A stretch of 64,000 nt of DNA from DAOMFB01 sp963721385 (GTDB taxonomy: Bacteria; Acidobacteriota; Thermoanaerobaculia; UBA5066): contig CAVRJB010000013.1 of assembly GCA_963721385.1 (NCBI GenBank), forward strand, positions 992,001 to 1,056,000. Direction: 5' to 3'. How positions within the stretch are numbered: position 1 is the first letter of the stretch; every line of letters starts with the position of its first letter. Shown here one piece after another: positions 7,924 to 16,853 of this stretch. The notes below the pieces were generated by a model that searched no databases, was not told the origin of the DNA, and was given only the letters and a program-made list of their open reading frames with translations. The position numbers and the translations under genes are program-made.

Positions 7924-8900
7924 GCTCCTCGAGTCCCTCGAACCCCGCCCTCGAAGCCGAGTCCCTGTCCCGCTCCTTCGGCGTGAGGAGGGCGCTCGAC
8001 GGCGTCTCGCTCACCGTCGCCCCCGGCGAGATCTTCGCCCTCCTGGGCCCGAACGGCGGCGGGAAGACGACGCTCTTCCGGATCCTCTCGACGCTCCTCG
8101 CGCCCTCGTCCGGGACGTTTCGCGTCGCGGGCTGCGACCCCGTGCGGCAGCTCGCGGCGCTCCGGCGCTCTCTCGGGGTCGTCTTCCAGTCGCCCAGCCT
8201 CGACCGAAAGCTGACCGTCCGGGAGAACCTGCTGATCCAGGGCTCCCTTTACGGCCTCGGCGGCGAGGCGCTCGCTTCCCGGGCGGACGAGCTCCTCCGG
8301 AGCTTCTCGATCCTCGACCGGGCCGGGGACCTCGTCGAGGTCCTTTCGGGAGGGCTCGCGCGCCGCGTCGAGATCGCGAAGTCCCTGCTCCACCGGCCGG
8401 CCGTGCTCCTCCTCGACGAGCCCTCGACGGGCCTCGACCCCGGGGCGCGGCGCGACCTGATCGCCCTCCTCTCGGGCCTCGCGAAGGAGGGCGCCGCGGT
8501 CCTCCTGACGACGCATCTCTTCGACGAGGCCGAGGCGGCGCACCGCGTCGGGATCCTCGACCGGGGCCGGCTCCTCGCCTGCGACGCTCCCGCCGCGCTG
8601 AAGGCGAAGGTCGCGGGCGACGTGATCGCCCTCGAGACGCGCGACGGCGAAGGCGCGGCGGCCCTCGCGGCCGAGATCGGGGCGCGATTCGGCGCGGACG
8701 CCGGCCACGTCTCGGCCGTGGAAGGTCTCGTCCGACTCGAGCGGGCGCGGGGACACGAGTTCGTCCCGCGGCTCGTCGAGGCCTTCCCCGGCCGCTTTCG
8801 GTCGGTGACGCTCGGCGCGCCCTCGCTCGAGGACGTCTTCGTCGACGCCACGGGCCGCCTCTTCCGCGAGGACGAGGCCGCTCCGCCGGAGGCCGCGTGA
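7920..8900 (+). CDS. ABC transporter ATP-binding protein
   Basis: A 326-residue ATPase of the ABC-2/DrrA-NatA type. Walker A GPNGGGKTTL, signature LSGGLARR (the usual Q is L), Walker B VLLLDEPSTGLDP and the H-loop TTH are all present. An about 80-residue C-terminal extension after the ATPase domain is typical of DrrA-like subunits. The start is TTG at 7920, overlapping the ctaB stop (TTGA); the start of the next gene overlaps its own stop (GTGA). With the following permease it forms an exporter of unknown substrate. Position inside a cytochrome oxidase assembly operon suggests copper, heme or cofactor trafficking, which is inference. Confidence 0.92.
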   Translation: MSSSSPSNPALEAESLSRSFGVRRALDGVSLTVAPGEIFALLGPNGGGKTTLFRILSTLLAPSSGTFRVAGCDPVRQLAALRRSLGVVFQSPSLDRKLTVRENLLIQGSLYGLGGEALASRADELLRSFSILDRAGDLVEVLSGGLARRVEIAKSLLHRPAVLLLDEPSTGLDPGARRDLIALLSGLAKEGAAVLLTTHLFDEAEAAHRVGILDRGRLLACDAPAALKAKVAGDVIALETRDGEGAAALAAEIGARFGADAGHVSAVEGLVRLERARGHEFVPRLVEAFPGRFRSVTLGAPSLEDVFVDATGRLFREDEAAPPEAA

Positions 8901-9688
8901 GCGCCGCGCGGGCGCTCGCGAAGCGCGAGCTCGTCCGGTTCGCGCGGCAGCGGAGTCGCGTCGTCGGAGCCGTCGCGCCGCCCCTCCTGATGTGGGTCGT
9001 CGTCGGCTCGGGCCTCGGCGGTTCGTTCCGTCCCGCGGGCGCGGGCCCGGCGGGCGCGGCCGCGTCGCTCGCGTACTTCTTCCCCGGCACGGTCGTCCTC
9101 GTCGTCCTCTTCGCGGCGGTTTTCTCCACGATCTCGGTCATCGAGGACCGGAAGGAGGGCTTCCTGCAGGGGGTCCTCGTCTCGCCGGTCCCGGCGTTCG
9201 CCGTCGCCTTCGGGAAGATCGCCGGAGGGACGCTCCTCGGGCTCCTGCAGGGAGGAGCGCTTCTCCTCCTGATCCCCCTCATCGACCTTCCGGTCGACGC
9301 CTTCGCGCTCGCGACAGCGGGCGCGGTCCTGCTCGGCCTCGCCTTCGCGCTCACGTCGCTCGGCTTCCTCATCGCCTGGTCGCTCGACTCGACGCAAGGC
9401 TTCCACGCCATCATGAATCTCTTCCTGATCCCGATGTGGCTCCTCTCCGGCGCGTTCTTCCCCGCGAGCGGCGCTCCCCCGTGGCTCCGCACGCTGATGG
9501 CCGCGAACCCGCTGACCTACGGGGTCGCCGCCCTGCGCCGTGCCCTCGGAGGCGGCGCCCCGGACCTCCCGGGCGCCGGCCTCTCCCTGGCGGTCACGGC
9601 TGCGTTCGCGGCCGTCCTGTTCGGCGCCGCCGCGGCCCTCGTCGCGTGGATGCCGAACGGACCGGATCGAGGCAAACTCCGGCCATGA
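8897..9688 (+). CDS. ABC-2 type transporter permease
   Basis: A 263-residue integral membrane protein with six hydrophobic segments, the ABC-2 permease layout. The conserved EDRKEGFLQGVLVSPVP segment after the second helix and NPLTYGVAALRRAL near the end are family hallmarks. It starts with GTG overlapping the ATPase stop and its own stop overlaps the SCO start (ATGA), so the three proteins are probably made in fixed ratio. It partners the preceding ATPase as a half-transporter dimer. Confidence 0.92.
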   Translation: MSAARALAKRELVRFARQRSRVVGAVAPPLLMWVVVGSGLGGSFRPAGAGPAGAAASLAYFFPGTVVLVVLFAAVFSTISVIEDRKEGFLQGVLVSPVPAFAVAFGKIAGGTLLGLLQGGALLLLIPLIDLPVDAFALATAGAVLLGLAFALTSLGFLIAWSLDSTQGFHAIMNLFLIPMWLLSGAFFPASGAPPWLRTLMAANPLTYGVAALRRALGGGAPDLPGAGLSLAVTAAFAAVLFGAAAALVAWMPNGPDRGKLRP

Positions 9689-10356
9689 ACGTCCCCGCCG
9701 ATGCCGCCGCTCCGGCCCGCCGGATTCCGCGCCTCCCCTTCGTCCTCGCGGGCCTCGGCTTCCTCCTCTCGTTCGCCATCCTCGTCTGGGCCATCCAGCT
9801 TCGGAATACCGTCGTTCGCAACGCCGCCGCGACGGACCTCCCGCGCCTCGCCGCCGTCCCGCCGTTCGACGTCGTCTCCGAGCAGGGAACGCCCGTGACG
9901 CAAGCCTCCTACGCCGGCAAGGTCTGGATCGCGGATTTCATCTTCACGAGCTGCGGCGGGATCTGCCCGGTCATGACCTCGCGGATGAAAGCGCTCGCGG
10001 ACGTGTTGAAGGACGAGCCGAATGTCCGCTTCGTCTCGTTCTCCGTCGATCCCGACCGGGACACGGTCGAGGCGCTCGCCCGCTACGCGAAGCAGGCCGG
10101 AGCCGACCCGTCGCGCTGGAGCTTCCTCCGGACCGACCGCGACCGGATCCGCGCCCTCGCCCGCGAGGGCTTCAAGCTCCCGGTCGAGGACGCGGACCCG
10201 AAGGCGGGAGAGCCGATCCTCCACTCCTCGCGCTTCGCGCTCGTCGACGCGGAGGGGACGATCCGCGGCTGGTACGACAGCGAGGACGCCGGGAAGAGGG
10301 CCCTCCTCGTGAAGGATGCCCGCCACCTCGCGACCGACGCCACGTCCAGGCGATGA
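9685..10356 (+). CDS. SCO1/SenC family copper chaperone
   Basis: A 223-residue thioredoxin-fold protein anchored by one N-terminal helix (about residues 18-38). SCO proteins deliver copper to, or reduce the cysteines of, the CuA site of cytochrome c oxidase subunit II. The copper/redox motif is C90-GGI-C94-P, and the third ligand His lies in ILHSSRF. The SFSVDPDRDT segment is a family marker. ATGA overlaps join it to the permease before and the DUF420 gene after. Together with ctaA, ctaB and DUF420 this is a canonical heme-copper oxidase maturation set, although oxidase subunits themselves are not in the window. Confidence 0.93.
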   Translation: MNVPADAAAPARRIPRLPFVLAGLGFLLSFAILVWAIQLRNTVVRNAAATDLPRLAAVPPFDVVSEQGTPVTQASYAGKVWIADFIFTSCGGICPVMTSRMKALADVLKDEPNVRFVSFSVDPDRDTVEALARYAKQAGADPSRWSFLRTDRDRIRALAREGFKLPVEDADPKAGEPILHSSRFALVDAEGTIRGWYDSEDAGKRALLVKDARHLATDATSRR

Positions 10357-10775
10357 CCGTCCGCGACCTCCCGACCCTGAACGCCGCGCTGAACGCGACG
10401 AGCGCGGCGCTCCTCGTCCTCGGCTGGCTCCTGATCCGCGCCGGACGGCGCGAGGCTCACCGGAAGACGATGACCGCCGCGCTCACCTGCTCCGCGCTCT
10501 TCCTCGTTTCGTACCTCGCGTATCACGCGCAGGTCGGCAGCGTCCGCTTCACCGGCACGGGTGGCGCGAGGACGGCCTACTTCGCGATCCTCCTCACGCA
10601 CACGGTCCTCGCGGCCGCGGTCGCGCCGCTCGCGGTGACGGCGTTCGTCCTCGCGCGGAAGGGGCGCTTCGCGACGCACCGGAAGCTGGCTCGCTGGACG
10701 TTGCCGATCTGGCTCTACGTCTCGGTGACCGGCGTCGTCGTCTACGTGATGCTCTACCGGACCACCTGGGGCTGA
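10353..10775 (+). CDS. DUF420 family membrane protein
   Basis: A 140-residue protein with four hydrophobic helices and conserved histidines in EAHRKTM, YLAYHAQVG, LLTHTVLAA and FATHRKLAR, the DUF420 (COG2322) pattern. The family is almost always encoded beside ctaA/ctaB/SCO genes and is thought to help cytochrome oxidase assembly; the biochemical role is not known. The ATG overlaps the SCO stop (ATGA). It is the last gene of the operon; the frame ends at 10775. Confidence 0.9.
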   Translation: MTVRDLPTLNAALNATSAALLVLGWLLIRAGRREAHRKTMTAALTCSALFLVSYLAYHAQVGSVRFTGTGGARTAYFAILLTHTVLAAAVAPLAVTAFVLARKGRFATHRKLARWTLPIWLYVSVTGVVVYVMLYRTTWG

Positions 10776-10892
10776 CCTCCCCCCGGCAGTTGAACGGCGC
10801 CCCCGGGGCACAATAGGGAAGAAAGGAAGATATGAGGCCGAACCCGCAGTTCCGCCGGACCTGACTTTTGAATTGCCTATGTTCTGCAAAAG

Positions 10893-13057
10893 ATGAGCGA
10901 AGCGTCCCCGCTGCCCGCCAAGGGCCCGCTTGTCACCCTCTTCTTCCTCGCCTTCGGATTCATGGTCTTCCAGATCGTCATCCTTCGCGAGCTTCGTTAC
11001 GCCCTCAATACACTCTTCACCCTTACCCCCTTCGTCTTCAGCATCGTCATCGTGCTCATGGGCGTCGGCTCGTTCGCGGCCCGGCGGGTGAAGCTCGACG
11101 TCCGCCGTGCCCTGCGCCGGGCGATTCTGGCGGCTCCGAGTCGCGCTGCTGCCGCTCTTTCTCGCCACGCTTCTGCTCTCCCGATTCACCGTCGACCGCA
11201 CGGCCGCGCTCGTCTACACAGGCGCGGGGCCTGCCGGCGGGTCGGATTACATCGGATCGGTTATTGCCGCGTTCGTGTCGACGTCTGTCCTCGGCTTCGG
11301 CGCGGTCTTCGTCCTCCAGGGGTTCATCTTCGCGCTCTACTTCCGGCAGGGGCGCGACGACGGTAGCCTCTCGCGCTTCTACGCTCTCGACCTCGTGGCG
11401 TCGGGAATCGGGGCGCTTCTCGGGGGCGTCCTTGCCTTCCGCTTCACTCCGATCGAATCGGCGCTCCTCGCGGCGGTCCTTCTTCTTGCCGCCATCGTCG
11501 CAGGCTCGGGCTTTCTCCAGATTTCCCGCGGCTGGGTGGCGCTCGCGAGCTGCGCTCGTGGCGGTCCTGGGGCTGTCGGAGCTCGCAGGCGGCGTGCTGA
11601 CGTGGGCGGAGCGCCCTGAGTTTCTCGGAAGCCACGTCGCCTACTCGAAATGGAGCCCTTATCGCCGCATCGACGTCGTCGACACGGAGACGCAGCTCGT
11701 CGTCTACACCGACGGGTTGAAGTTCCAGGGGTACGACAAGAGGGACCGGACCCACGACACGGACCCGCGGTCGATCCCGGCGAAGTTGATCGAAAGCTCG
11801 AAAAATCCGCTCACCGACGTGCTGGTGATCGGCGCCGGAAGCGGATCCGACGTCCGGGTTCTTCGCGACCGGGTCCGGGCGCCCCTCCGCATCACGGCGG
11901 TCGAGCTGGACGAGGGATTCATCGAAATGGCCCGGCATTTCCCGGACCTGTGGGACACCTACAGTACCGCCCGCATCGTCGTCGGGGAGGGCCGGTATTT
12001 TCTCGAGCGGACGCGCGACACGTTCGACGTTCTCGTCTACGCGTACGTCGACCCCCAGTCCGCGATCTCCAAGCTGGGGCTGCCGGACGCGAACTTCCTC
12101 TATACCGCCCGCGGATTGCGTCGCGCCTATGACCACGTGCGGGAAGGCGGGTATTTCGTCATCACGCGCATCTTCGTCGCCGAGCAATCCGACGAGTTCT
12201 TCAAGCGGCTGGACGCGACCCTCCGGGCCGCCGGCATTCCGGAATCGGAGACGCGTCTCTATCGCAGTCGCGACACGATGCCGTGGGGTTACTACGGGCG
12301 CCTCGCCACGGCGACCGTCCTCATTCACAAAGGCGGCGCACCGCCCTCGCTCGGAGGGGCCTTCTTCGAACCGGTCGCTCCGGCGCCGGGGGGAAGGCCC
12401 ACGACGGACCTCTATCCCTTTTCGCTCGTCACCGATGCCTGGTTCGGAGCCCTCTGGCGGTATCTCCTGACGCGGCCGATCCTCGCCGGGGCGCTCTCCC
12501 TGCTCCTGCTGGCGCTCGTCGTTCGGCTCGCGGGGAGCGCCGGGCACCGTCATTTCTTCGTTCTCGGATTCGGCTCGTTCCTCGTCGAGAGCCTGATGCT
12601 CTTGTACAGCTTCCTGCTTGTCGGAAACCCGACGCTGTCTGCGGCGATCGCAGTGGGTTTCCTCCTCATCTGCGGGGCCGTCGGGAGCTTCTATTCGGAC
12701 CGCCTCGAGAAAAGCCGCGCTTTCCTGGTCGCCGTGCCCTTCGTGATGGCCGCTTACGCCCTGACAGCGCCGTTTCTGAACCAAGCGACGATTGGCCTGT
12801 CGGTCGGCGGGCGCGTGGCCGCCTTCGCGCTGCATCTCCTCGCTCCCTCCTTTGCCGCCGGAGCGATGTTCCCGGCCTCCCTCCGGTCCTTCGCGGACCA
12901 GGATGTCTCGGGGATGTTCTTCATCGATCTCGTGGGCTGCGCTCTCGCCCCGATCGTCTTCTGGATCGCGATGTCCCTGTCGGGCGCGTGGCTCGTCTCG
13001 GCGCTTGGTGTGGCTGCGTACGCCCTCGTGTCGGCGACGCTTCTCCGCAGGGCCTGA
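10893..13057 (+). pseudogene. Membrane spermidine-synthase-like protein, two frameshifts
   Basis: One gene about 720 codons long is spread over three frames. Frame A (10893 to about 11125) holds the ATG and two helices with VFQIVILRELRYALN. Frame B (to about 11545) holds further helices, including GFIFALYFRQGRDDG and FYALDLVASGIGALLGG. Frame C (to the stop at 13057) holds a Rossmann methyltransferase/aminopropyltransferase core (VLVIGAGSGSDVRVL, AVELDEGFIEMARHF, YVDPQSAISKLGLPD) and six more helices. This is the fused transmembrane/spermidine-synthase-like architecture; the substrate is unknown and true polyamine synthesis is doubtful. Both jumps require skipping one base, so each looks like a one-base insertion, real or sequencing error. 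Codons such as ATT, GTT and TTT are commoner than in neighbours, hinting at transfer. Confidence 0.8.
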
Positions 13058-13076
13058 ACGCCTCACCGGTCAGGCC
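13051..13076. terminator. Inverted repeat between convergent genes
   Basis: GGCCTGA (13051-13057) and TCAGGCC (13070-13076) pair perfectly across 12 nt, overlapping the stop of the spermidine-synthase-like gene and facing the PAS/receiver gene stop at 13095. No T-run is present. Confidence 0.3.
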
Positions 13077-13094
13077 GCCACGCGACAGGCTGAC

Positions 13095-14642
13095 TCAGGC
13101 CGCCGGCGTCCCCCAGCGGTCGACGAGCTCCCGGATCCGGCCGAGGGTCACCGGCTTCGTGACGAAGTCGTTCATTCCCTCGGCCTCGCACCGGTGGCGG
13201 ACGTTTTCGGAGGTCAGGGCGGTCAGCGCCACGACCGGCAGGCTCTCGCCCCCCGGCAGCGCCCGGAGCCGCTGCAGCACCTGGTGCCCGTCCATCTCGG
13301 GCATCTGGAGATCGAGGAGGACGAAGGTGAACCGCTCGCGGGCGGCAGCCTCGAGCGCCTCGCGCCCCGATCCGCACGCGACGACATCGGCCCCGCGCGA
13401 GCGCAGCATGTGGGCGAGGAGCTCGCGGTTCTCCTCGTTGTCCTCCACGAGCAGGACCACGGGTTTCGCCGGACCGCCCTGCGACGGGGCTGGCGTCCGG
13501 GCCAGAGAGCGTGCGGACTGGAGGCGCTTCAGGATCTCTCGGGTCGTCACGTCCAGCGCCTCGTCCGCCTCCGCCCGCTGGAGCGGGCCCGACCGCTCGT
13601 CCCGCGCCTTCCGGACCGCGGCCACAATCCGCTCGACGGAGACCTCGAGGTCGCGCGTCGTCAGGACGATCGCCTCGGCCGCAGCCTCCCGTGCCTCGGC
13701 GAGCGCGCTCCGGGCGGACGCGAGATCCGCGGCCAGCCGGCGCCTCGACACCGAGTCGACGAGGAGCACGTCGACTCCCCCGCCCGCGCGCGCCGTCGCC
13801 ACGACGTGCACCGGGCGCGGGTCGCCGTCCGGGGTCAGGAGCGTCTCGTCGAACTCCTGCGGCTCCGGCAGCCCGCCCGCGCGGCGGCGAAGAAGCGCGA
13901 GAGCGCGGAGCTCGCGCCGGAGCGCCTCCGGCAGGACGGCGGCCCGCTCCACGTCCATCCCCTCGAGGACTTCGACCCGCCGTCCCGTCCACTCGGCAAA
14001 GCGCCGGTTCGCCGACTCGATCCGGCCTTCGCCGTCGACGCCGAGGAGCCCCGCGGGCGATCCGTCGAGGAGGCGCTCGTACCGGTCGTCCAGGCCGGCG
14101 AGGCGGGTCTCGACGAAGACGAGGGCGACCTCCACGACCTTCCCGTACCGGAGGAGCGGCACGATCGCGTAGACGGCATCGGCCCGGCGGCCGAGGTCGC
14201 CGCTGATTGCGGTCCTCCGGACACCGCGAGACTTGCCCGTCTCGAAGGTCCGCTCGATCTCGGCGAGGAGATCGCTCTCCTCCTCGGCGGGGACCACCTT
14301 TCCGGTGATCAGCGCCCCTTCGACGTCCCGTCCGCCGAGGCCGAACAGTCTCTCCGCGCCCGCGTTCCAGTACGAGAGGCGGCCGGTTCGGTCGACGGAG
14401 CAGACGGCCACGGCCTCGGCTGCGTCGAGCGCGGGGCCGAACGCCGTCCTCGCGGATGGGGCGGGCGTCGCCCCGCGGAGTGCCTCGGGCGGCCGCCTCT
14501 GCTGGAGCACCCCCGCCACCAACAGGGCGACCGCCCCGCCGACGACGAGGAGAGCAGGGCCCGCGTCGACGACGCTGCCGAGGAGCAGAGCCCCGCCGCC
14601 CGCGGCGAGAGCGACGAGCGTCAGAATACGTGGGAACGACAC
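13095..14642 (-). CDS. Membrane PAS-PAS-receiver protein without kinase domain
   Basis: A 515-residue sensory protein. Two N-terminal hydrophobic helices (about residues 5-45) anchor it. Then come a PAS domain (VAVCSVDRTGRLSYWNAGAERLFG), a second PAS (LLGVDGEGRIESANRRFAEWTG), a helical linker, and a C-terminal receiver: VVLLVEDNEENRELL acidic pocket, phospho-acceptor in LLDLQMPEMDG, and the switch Lys in VTKP. No histidine-kinase H-box or ATP-lid motifs occur in the 100-residue linker, so it is not a complete hybrid kinase. It must receive phosphate from, or signal to, another protein. It starts at GTG 14642 without a Shine-Dalgarno but 6 nt after TAAGAT. Confidence 0.82.
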   Translation of the reverse strand: MSFPRILTLVALAAGGGALLLGSVVDAGPALLVVGGAVALLVAGVLQQRRPPEALRGATPAPSARTAFGPALDAAEAVAVCSVDRTGRLSYWNAGAERLFGLGGRDVEGALITGKVVPAEEESDLLAEIERTFETGKSRGVRRTAISGDLGRRADAVYAIVPLLRYGKVVEVALVFVETRLAGLDDRYERLLDGSPAGLLGVDGEGRIESANRRFAEWTGRRVEVLEGMDVERAAVLPEALRRELRALALLRRRAGGLPEPQEFDETLLTPDGDPRPVHVVATARAGGGVDVLLVDSVSRRRLAADLASARSALAEAREAAAEAIVLTTRDLEVSVERIVAAVRKARDERSGPLQRAEADEALDVTTREILKRLQSARSLARTPAPSQGGPAKPVVLLVEDNEENRELLAHMLRSRGADVVACGSGREALEAAARERFTFVLLDLQMPEMDGHQVLQRLRALPGGESLPVVALTALTSENVRHRCEAEGMNDFVTKPVTLGRIRELVDRWGTPAA

Positions 14643-14648
14643 CCGACG

Positions 14649-14654
14649 ATCTTA
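14649..14654 (-). promoter_or_regulatory. Putative -10 hexamer of leaderless PAS/receiver gene
   Basis: TAAGAT on the minus strand ends exactly 6 nt before the GTG start; there is no Shine-Dalgarno in between. Confidence 0.5.
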
Positions 14655-14683
14655 AACACACACGGGGGGAGGGCGAAGGGGCG

Positions 14684-15547
14684 ATGACGACGGCGGGACC
14701 GGCGGCGACCTGGGCCGATCTCCTGGCGGAGGGTCGCCGGGAGCTTTCCGGGCCCGAGCACCCCGTGTTCGAGGCCGAGGAGCTCCTCGCGCGAGCCGTC
14801 GGGCGTCCCCGCGCCTGGTTCCACGCCCGGCGGGCCGAGACCGCCTCCTGCGGCGACGCGGCGGCGTTCCGGGCTCTCGTGGCGCGCCGCGCCGCCGGCG
14901 TCCCGCTTCAATACCTCCTCGGCGAGTGGGAGTTTCTCGGGCGGACCTTCTCGGTCGACGCCCGCGCGCTCATTCCGCGCGGCGAGACGGAAGGGATCGT
15001 CGAGGTCGCCCGCGAGGCCGCGCCCGCGGCCCGCGCCATTCTCGACCTCGGAACGGGGAGCGGGATCCTCGCCGTCACGCTCGCCCTCGAGCGGCCCTCG
15101 GCCCGCGTGACGGCCGTCGACAGGTCGCCAGCGGCGCTCTTCCTCGCCGCGGCGAATGCGCGCCGGCACGGCGTCCGACGCGGCGTCCGCCTGCTCGCGT
15201 CCGACTGGCTCACAGCGCTCGGCTCCGAGGCCCGCTTCGACCTCGTCGTCGCCAACCCGCCGTACGTCCCCCTCGAGGACGCCCCCCATCTCTCGAAGAC
15301 CGTTTCGGACCACGAGCCGCCCCTCGCGCTCTACGGCGGCGAGGACGGCCTCGACCCCCTGCGGTCCCTTCTCGCGACGCTGCCGCCGTTCCTCCCGCCG
15401 GGAGTTCCCTTCATCTTCGAGTTCGGATACGGTCAGGCGAACGACGTCAGCACGCTCGTCGAGGCGTCCGGCAATTTCCGGCTCGCGGCGGTCCGGCTCG
15501 ATGCCGCGGGCATCCCTCGCACGGCGACCGCTGTCCGGAGCCGCTAG
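14684..15547 (+). CDS. prmC: Release factor glutamine methyltransferase
   Basis: PrmC/HemK methylates the GGQ glutamine of RF1 and RF2 using SAM. The protein has 287 residues: an N-terminal helical domain (to about 75, ending PLQYLLGEWEFLG), then a Rossmann methyltransferase with SAM loop LDLGTGSG, acidic AVDRSP, and the catalytic NPPY in VVANPPYVPLED. IPRGETE is the family IPRPETE motif. The start is an ATG after GGGGGGAGGG. An upstream in-frame extension runs through the divergent gene and is not family-like. It is followed 12 nt later by murA. Confidence 0.95.
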   Translation: MTTAGPAATWADLLAEGRRELSGPEHPVFEAEELLARAVGRPRAWFHARRAETASCGDAAAFRALVARRAAGVPLQYLLGEWEFLGRTFSVDARALIPRGETEGIVEVAREAAPAARAILDLGTGSGILAVTLALERPSARVTAVDRSPAALFLAAANARRHGVRRGVRLLASDWLTALGSEARFDLVVANPPYVPLEDAPHLSKTVSDHEPPLALYGGEDGLDPLRSLLATLPPFLPPGVPFIFEFGYGQANDVSTLVEASGNFRLAAVRLDAAGIPRTATAVRSR

Positions 15548-15550
15548 ACT
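15545..15550 (+). promoter_or_regulatory. Possible -10 hexamer before murA
   Basis: TAGACT overlaps the prmC stop codon and ends 9 nt before the murA ATG, with no Shine-Dalgarno between. It may give a near-leaderless murA transcript in addition to prmC read-through. Confidence 0.3.
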
Positions 15551-15559
15551 CGTCGCCGC

Positions 15560-16846
15560 ATGGACGCGTTCGTTCTCCGCGGCCCCGTCCGCCTCGCCGG
15601 AACCGTCGCCGCCAGCGGCGCCAAGAACGCCGCCCTCCCGGCGCTCGCGGCGGCCCTCCTGACGCCGGAGCCGGTCTCACTCGCGAGCGTCCCCGACGTG
15701 GCGGACGTCCGGACGATGGGATTGCTCCTGGCCGGCGCCGGCGTCGCGATCGACCGCCCGGGCCCGGGGCACGTGACGCTCCGCGCGGACCGGATCACCT
15801 CGACCGAGGCCCCGTACGACCTCGTCCGGACGATGCGCGCCTCGATCCTCGTCCTCGGGCCGCTTCTCGCCCGCTTCGGCGAGGCACGGGTTTCCCTGCC
15901 GGGCGGTTGCGCCATCGGCGTGCGGCCCGTCAACCTGCACCTCGCGGCGATGGAGGCGATGGGGGCGCGGATCGCCGTCGAGAAGGGGTACATCCACGCC
16001 CACGTCTCGCGCGTCTCCTCGGCGCGCGGGCGCCTTGACGGGACGGAGATCTCCTTCCCGCTTCCGACGGTCACCGGCACCGAGAACGTCCTCTTCGCGG
16101 CGGCGCTCGCCCGCGGGAGAACCGTCCTCCACAACGCCGCGCTCGAGCCCGAGGTCGTCGACACGGCGGCGCTTCTCACGCGGATGGGCGCCCGGATCGA
16201 GGGCGCGGGGACGCCGACGATCACGGTGGACGGCGTCGAGTCGCTCGGCGGCACGGGGGACCGGCCCCACGCGGTCGTCCCGGACCGGATCGAGGCCGGA
16301 ACGTATCTCGCCGCGGGGGCGATCACGGGGGGAGACGTGACGGTGACGAACACCCGTCCGGGGGACCTCGGCGCGTTTCTCGACGCCCTCCGGCGCGCCG
16401 GCGTCGAGGTGGACGAGGGGACGGACTCGGTCCGCGTCCGCCGCGCCGGCCCGCTCTGCGCGGCCGACATCCTGACCGCGCCGCACCCGGGCTTCCCGAC
16501 CGACCTGCAGGCGCAGTTCCTGGCCCTGATGACGCAGGCCGAGGGGACCTCGCGCATCGTCGAGACGATCTTCGAGAACCGCTTTCTACACGTCTCCGAG
16601 CTCGTCCGCCTCGGCGCCGACGTGACGCTCAGCGGGCACACGGCCGTCGTGCGAGGTCCGACGGCGCTCGAGGGCGCGCCCGTCACGGCGTCCGACCTCC
16701 GCGCTTCGGCCGCGCTCGTCCTCGGGGGCCTCGTGGCGAAGGGGGAGACGCGGGTCCGGCGCATCTACCACCTCGACCGGGGCTATGCCGGGATGGACGC
16801 GAAGCTTCGCTCACTGGGTGCCGCGGTCGAGCGGTTTCCGGGATAA
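15560..16846 (+). CDS. murA: UDP-N-acetylglucosamine 1-carboxyvinyltransferase
   Basis: MurA transfers enolpyruvate from PEP to UDP-GlcNAc, the first committed step of peptidoglycan synthesis in the cytoplasm. At 428 residues it has full length. The N-terminal SGAKNAALPALAAALL (catalytic Lys) and the active-site loop LPGGCAIGVRPVNLH with Cys117 are intact, so the enzyme should be the fosfomycin-sensitive Cys type. The C-terminal VRRIYHLDRGY is typical. The ATG lies 12 nt after the prmC stop without a clear Shine-Dalgarno. The HIT gene follows after 7 nt. Confidence 0.97.
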   Translation: MDAFVLRGPVRLAGTVAASGAKNAALPALAAALLTPEPVSLASVPDVADVRTMGLLLAGAGVAIDRPGPGHVTLRADRITSTEAPYDLVRTMRASILVLGPLLARFGEARVSLPGGCAIGVRPVNLHLAAMEAMGARIAVEKGYIHAHVSRVSSARGRLDGTEISFPLPTVTGTENVLFAAALARGRTVLHNAALEPEVVDTAALLTRMGARIEGAGTPTITVDGVESLGGTGDRPHAVVPDRIEAGTYLAAGAITGGDVTVTNTRPGDLGAFLDALRRAGVEVDEGTDSVRVRRAGPLCAADILTAPHPGFPTDLQAQFLALMTQAEGTSRIVETIFENRFLHVSELVRLGADVTLSGHTAVVRGPTALEGAPVTASDLRASAALVLGGLVAKGETRVRRIYHLDRGYAGMDAKLRSLGAAVERFPG

Positions 16847-16847
16847 T
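16842..16847 (+). promoter_or_regulatory. Putative -10 hexamer of leaderless HIT gene
   Basis: GATAAT spans the murA stop codon region and ends 6 nt before the GTG of the HIT gene. No Shine-Dalgarno is present. Confidence 0.45.
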
Positions 16848-16853
16848 CGCTCC

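Noticed and set aside
10879..10896. Five-codon leader frame (MFCKR) overlapping the spermidine-synthase-like start
   Set aside because: Too short and without regulatory codon content; probably chance.
12283..14687. Long plus-strand open frames opposite the PAS/receiver gene
   Set aside because: No recognisable domains; the minus strand has PAS and receiver signatures with correct residues.
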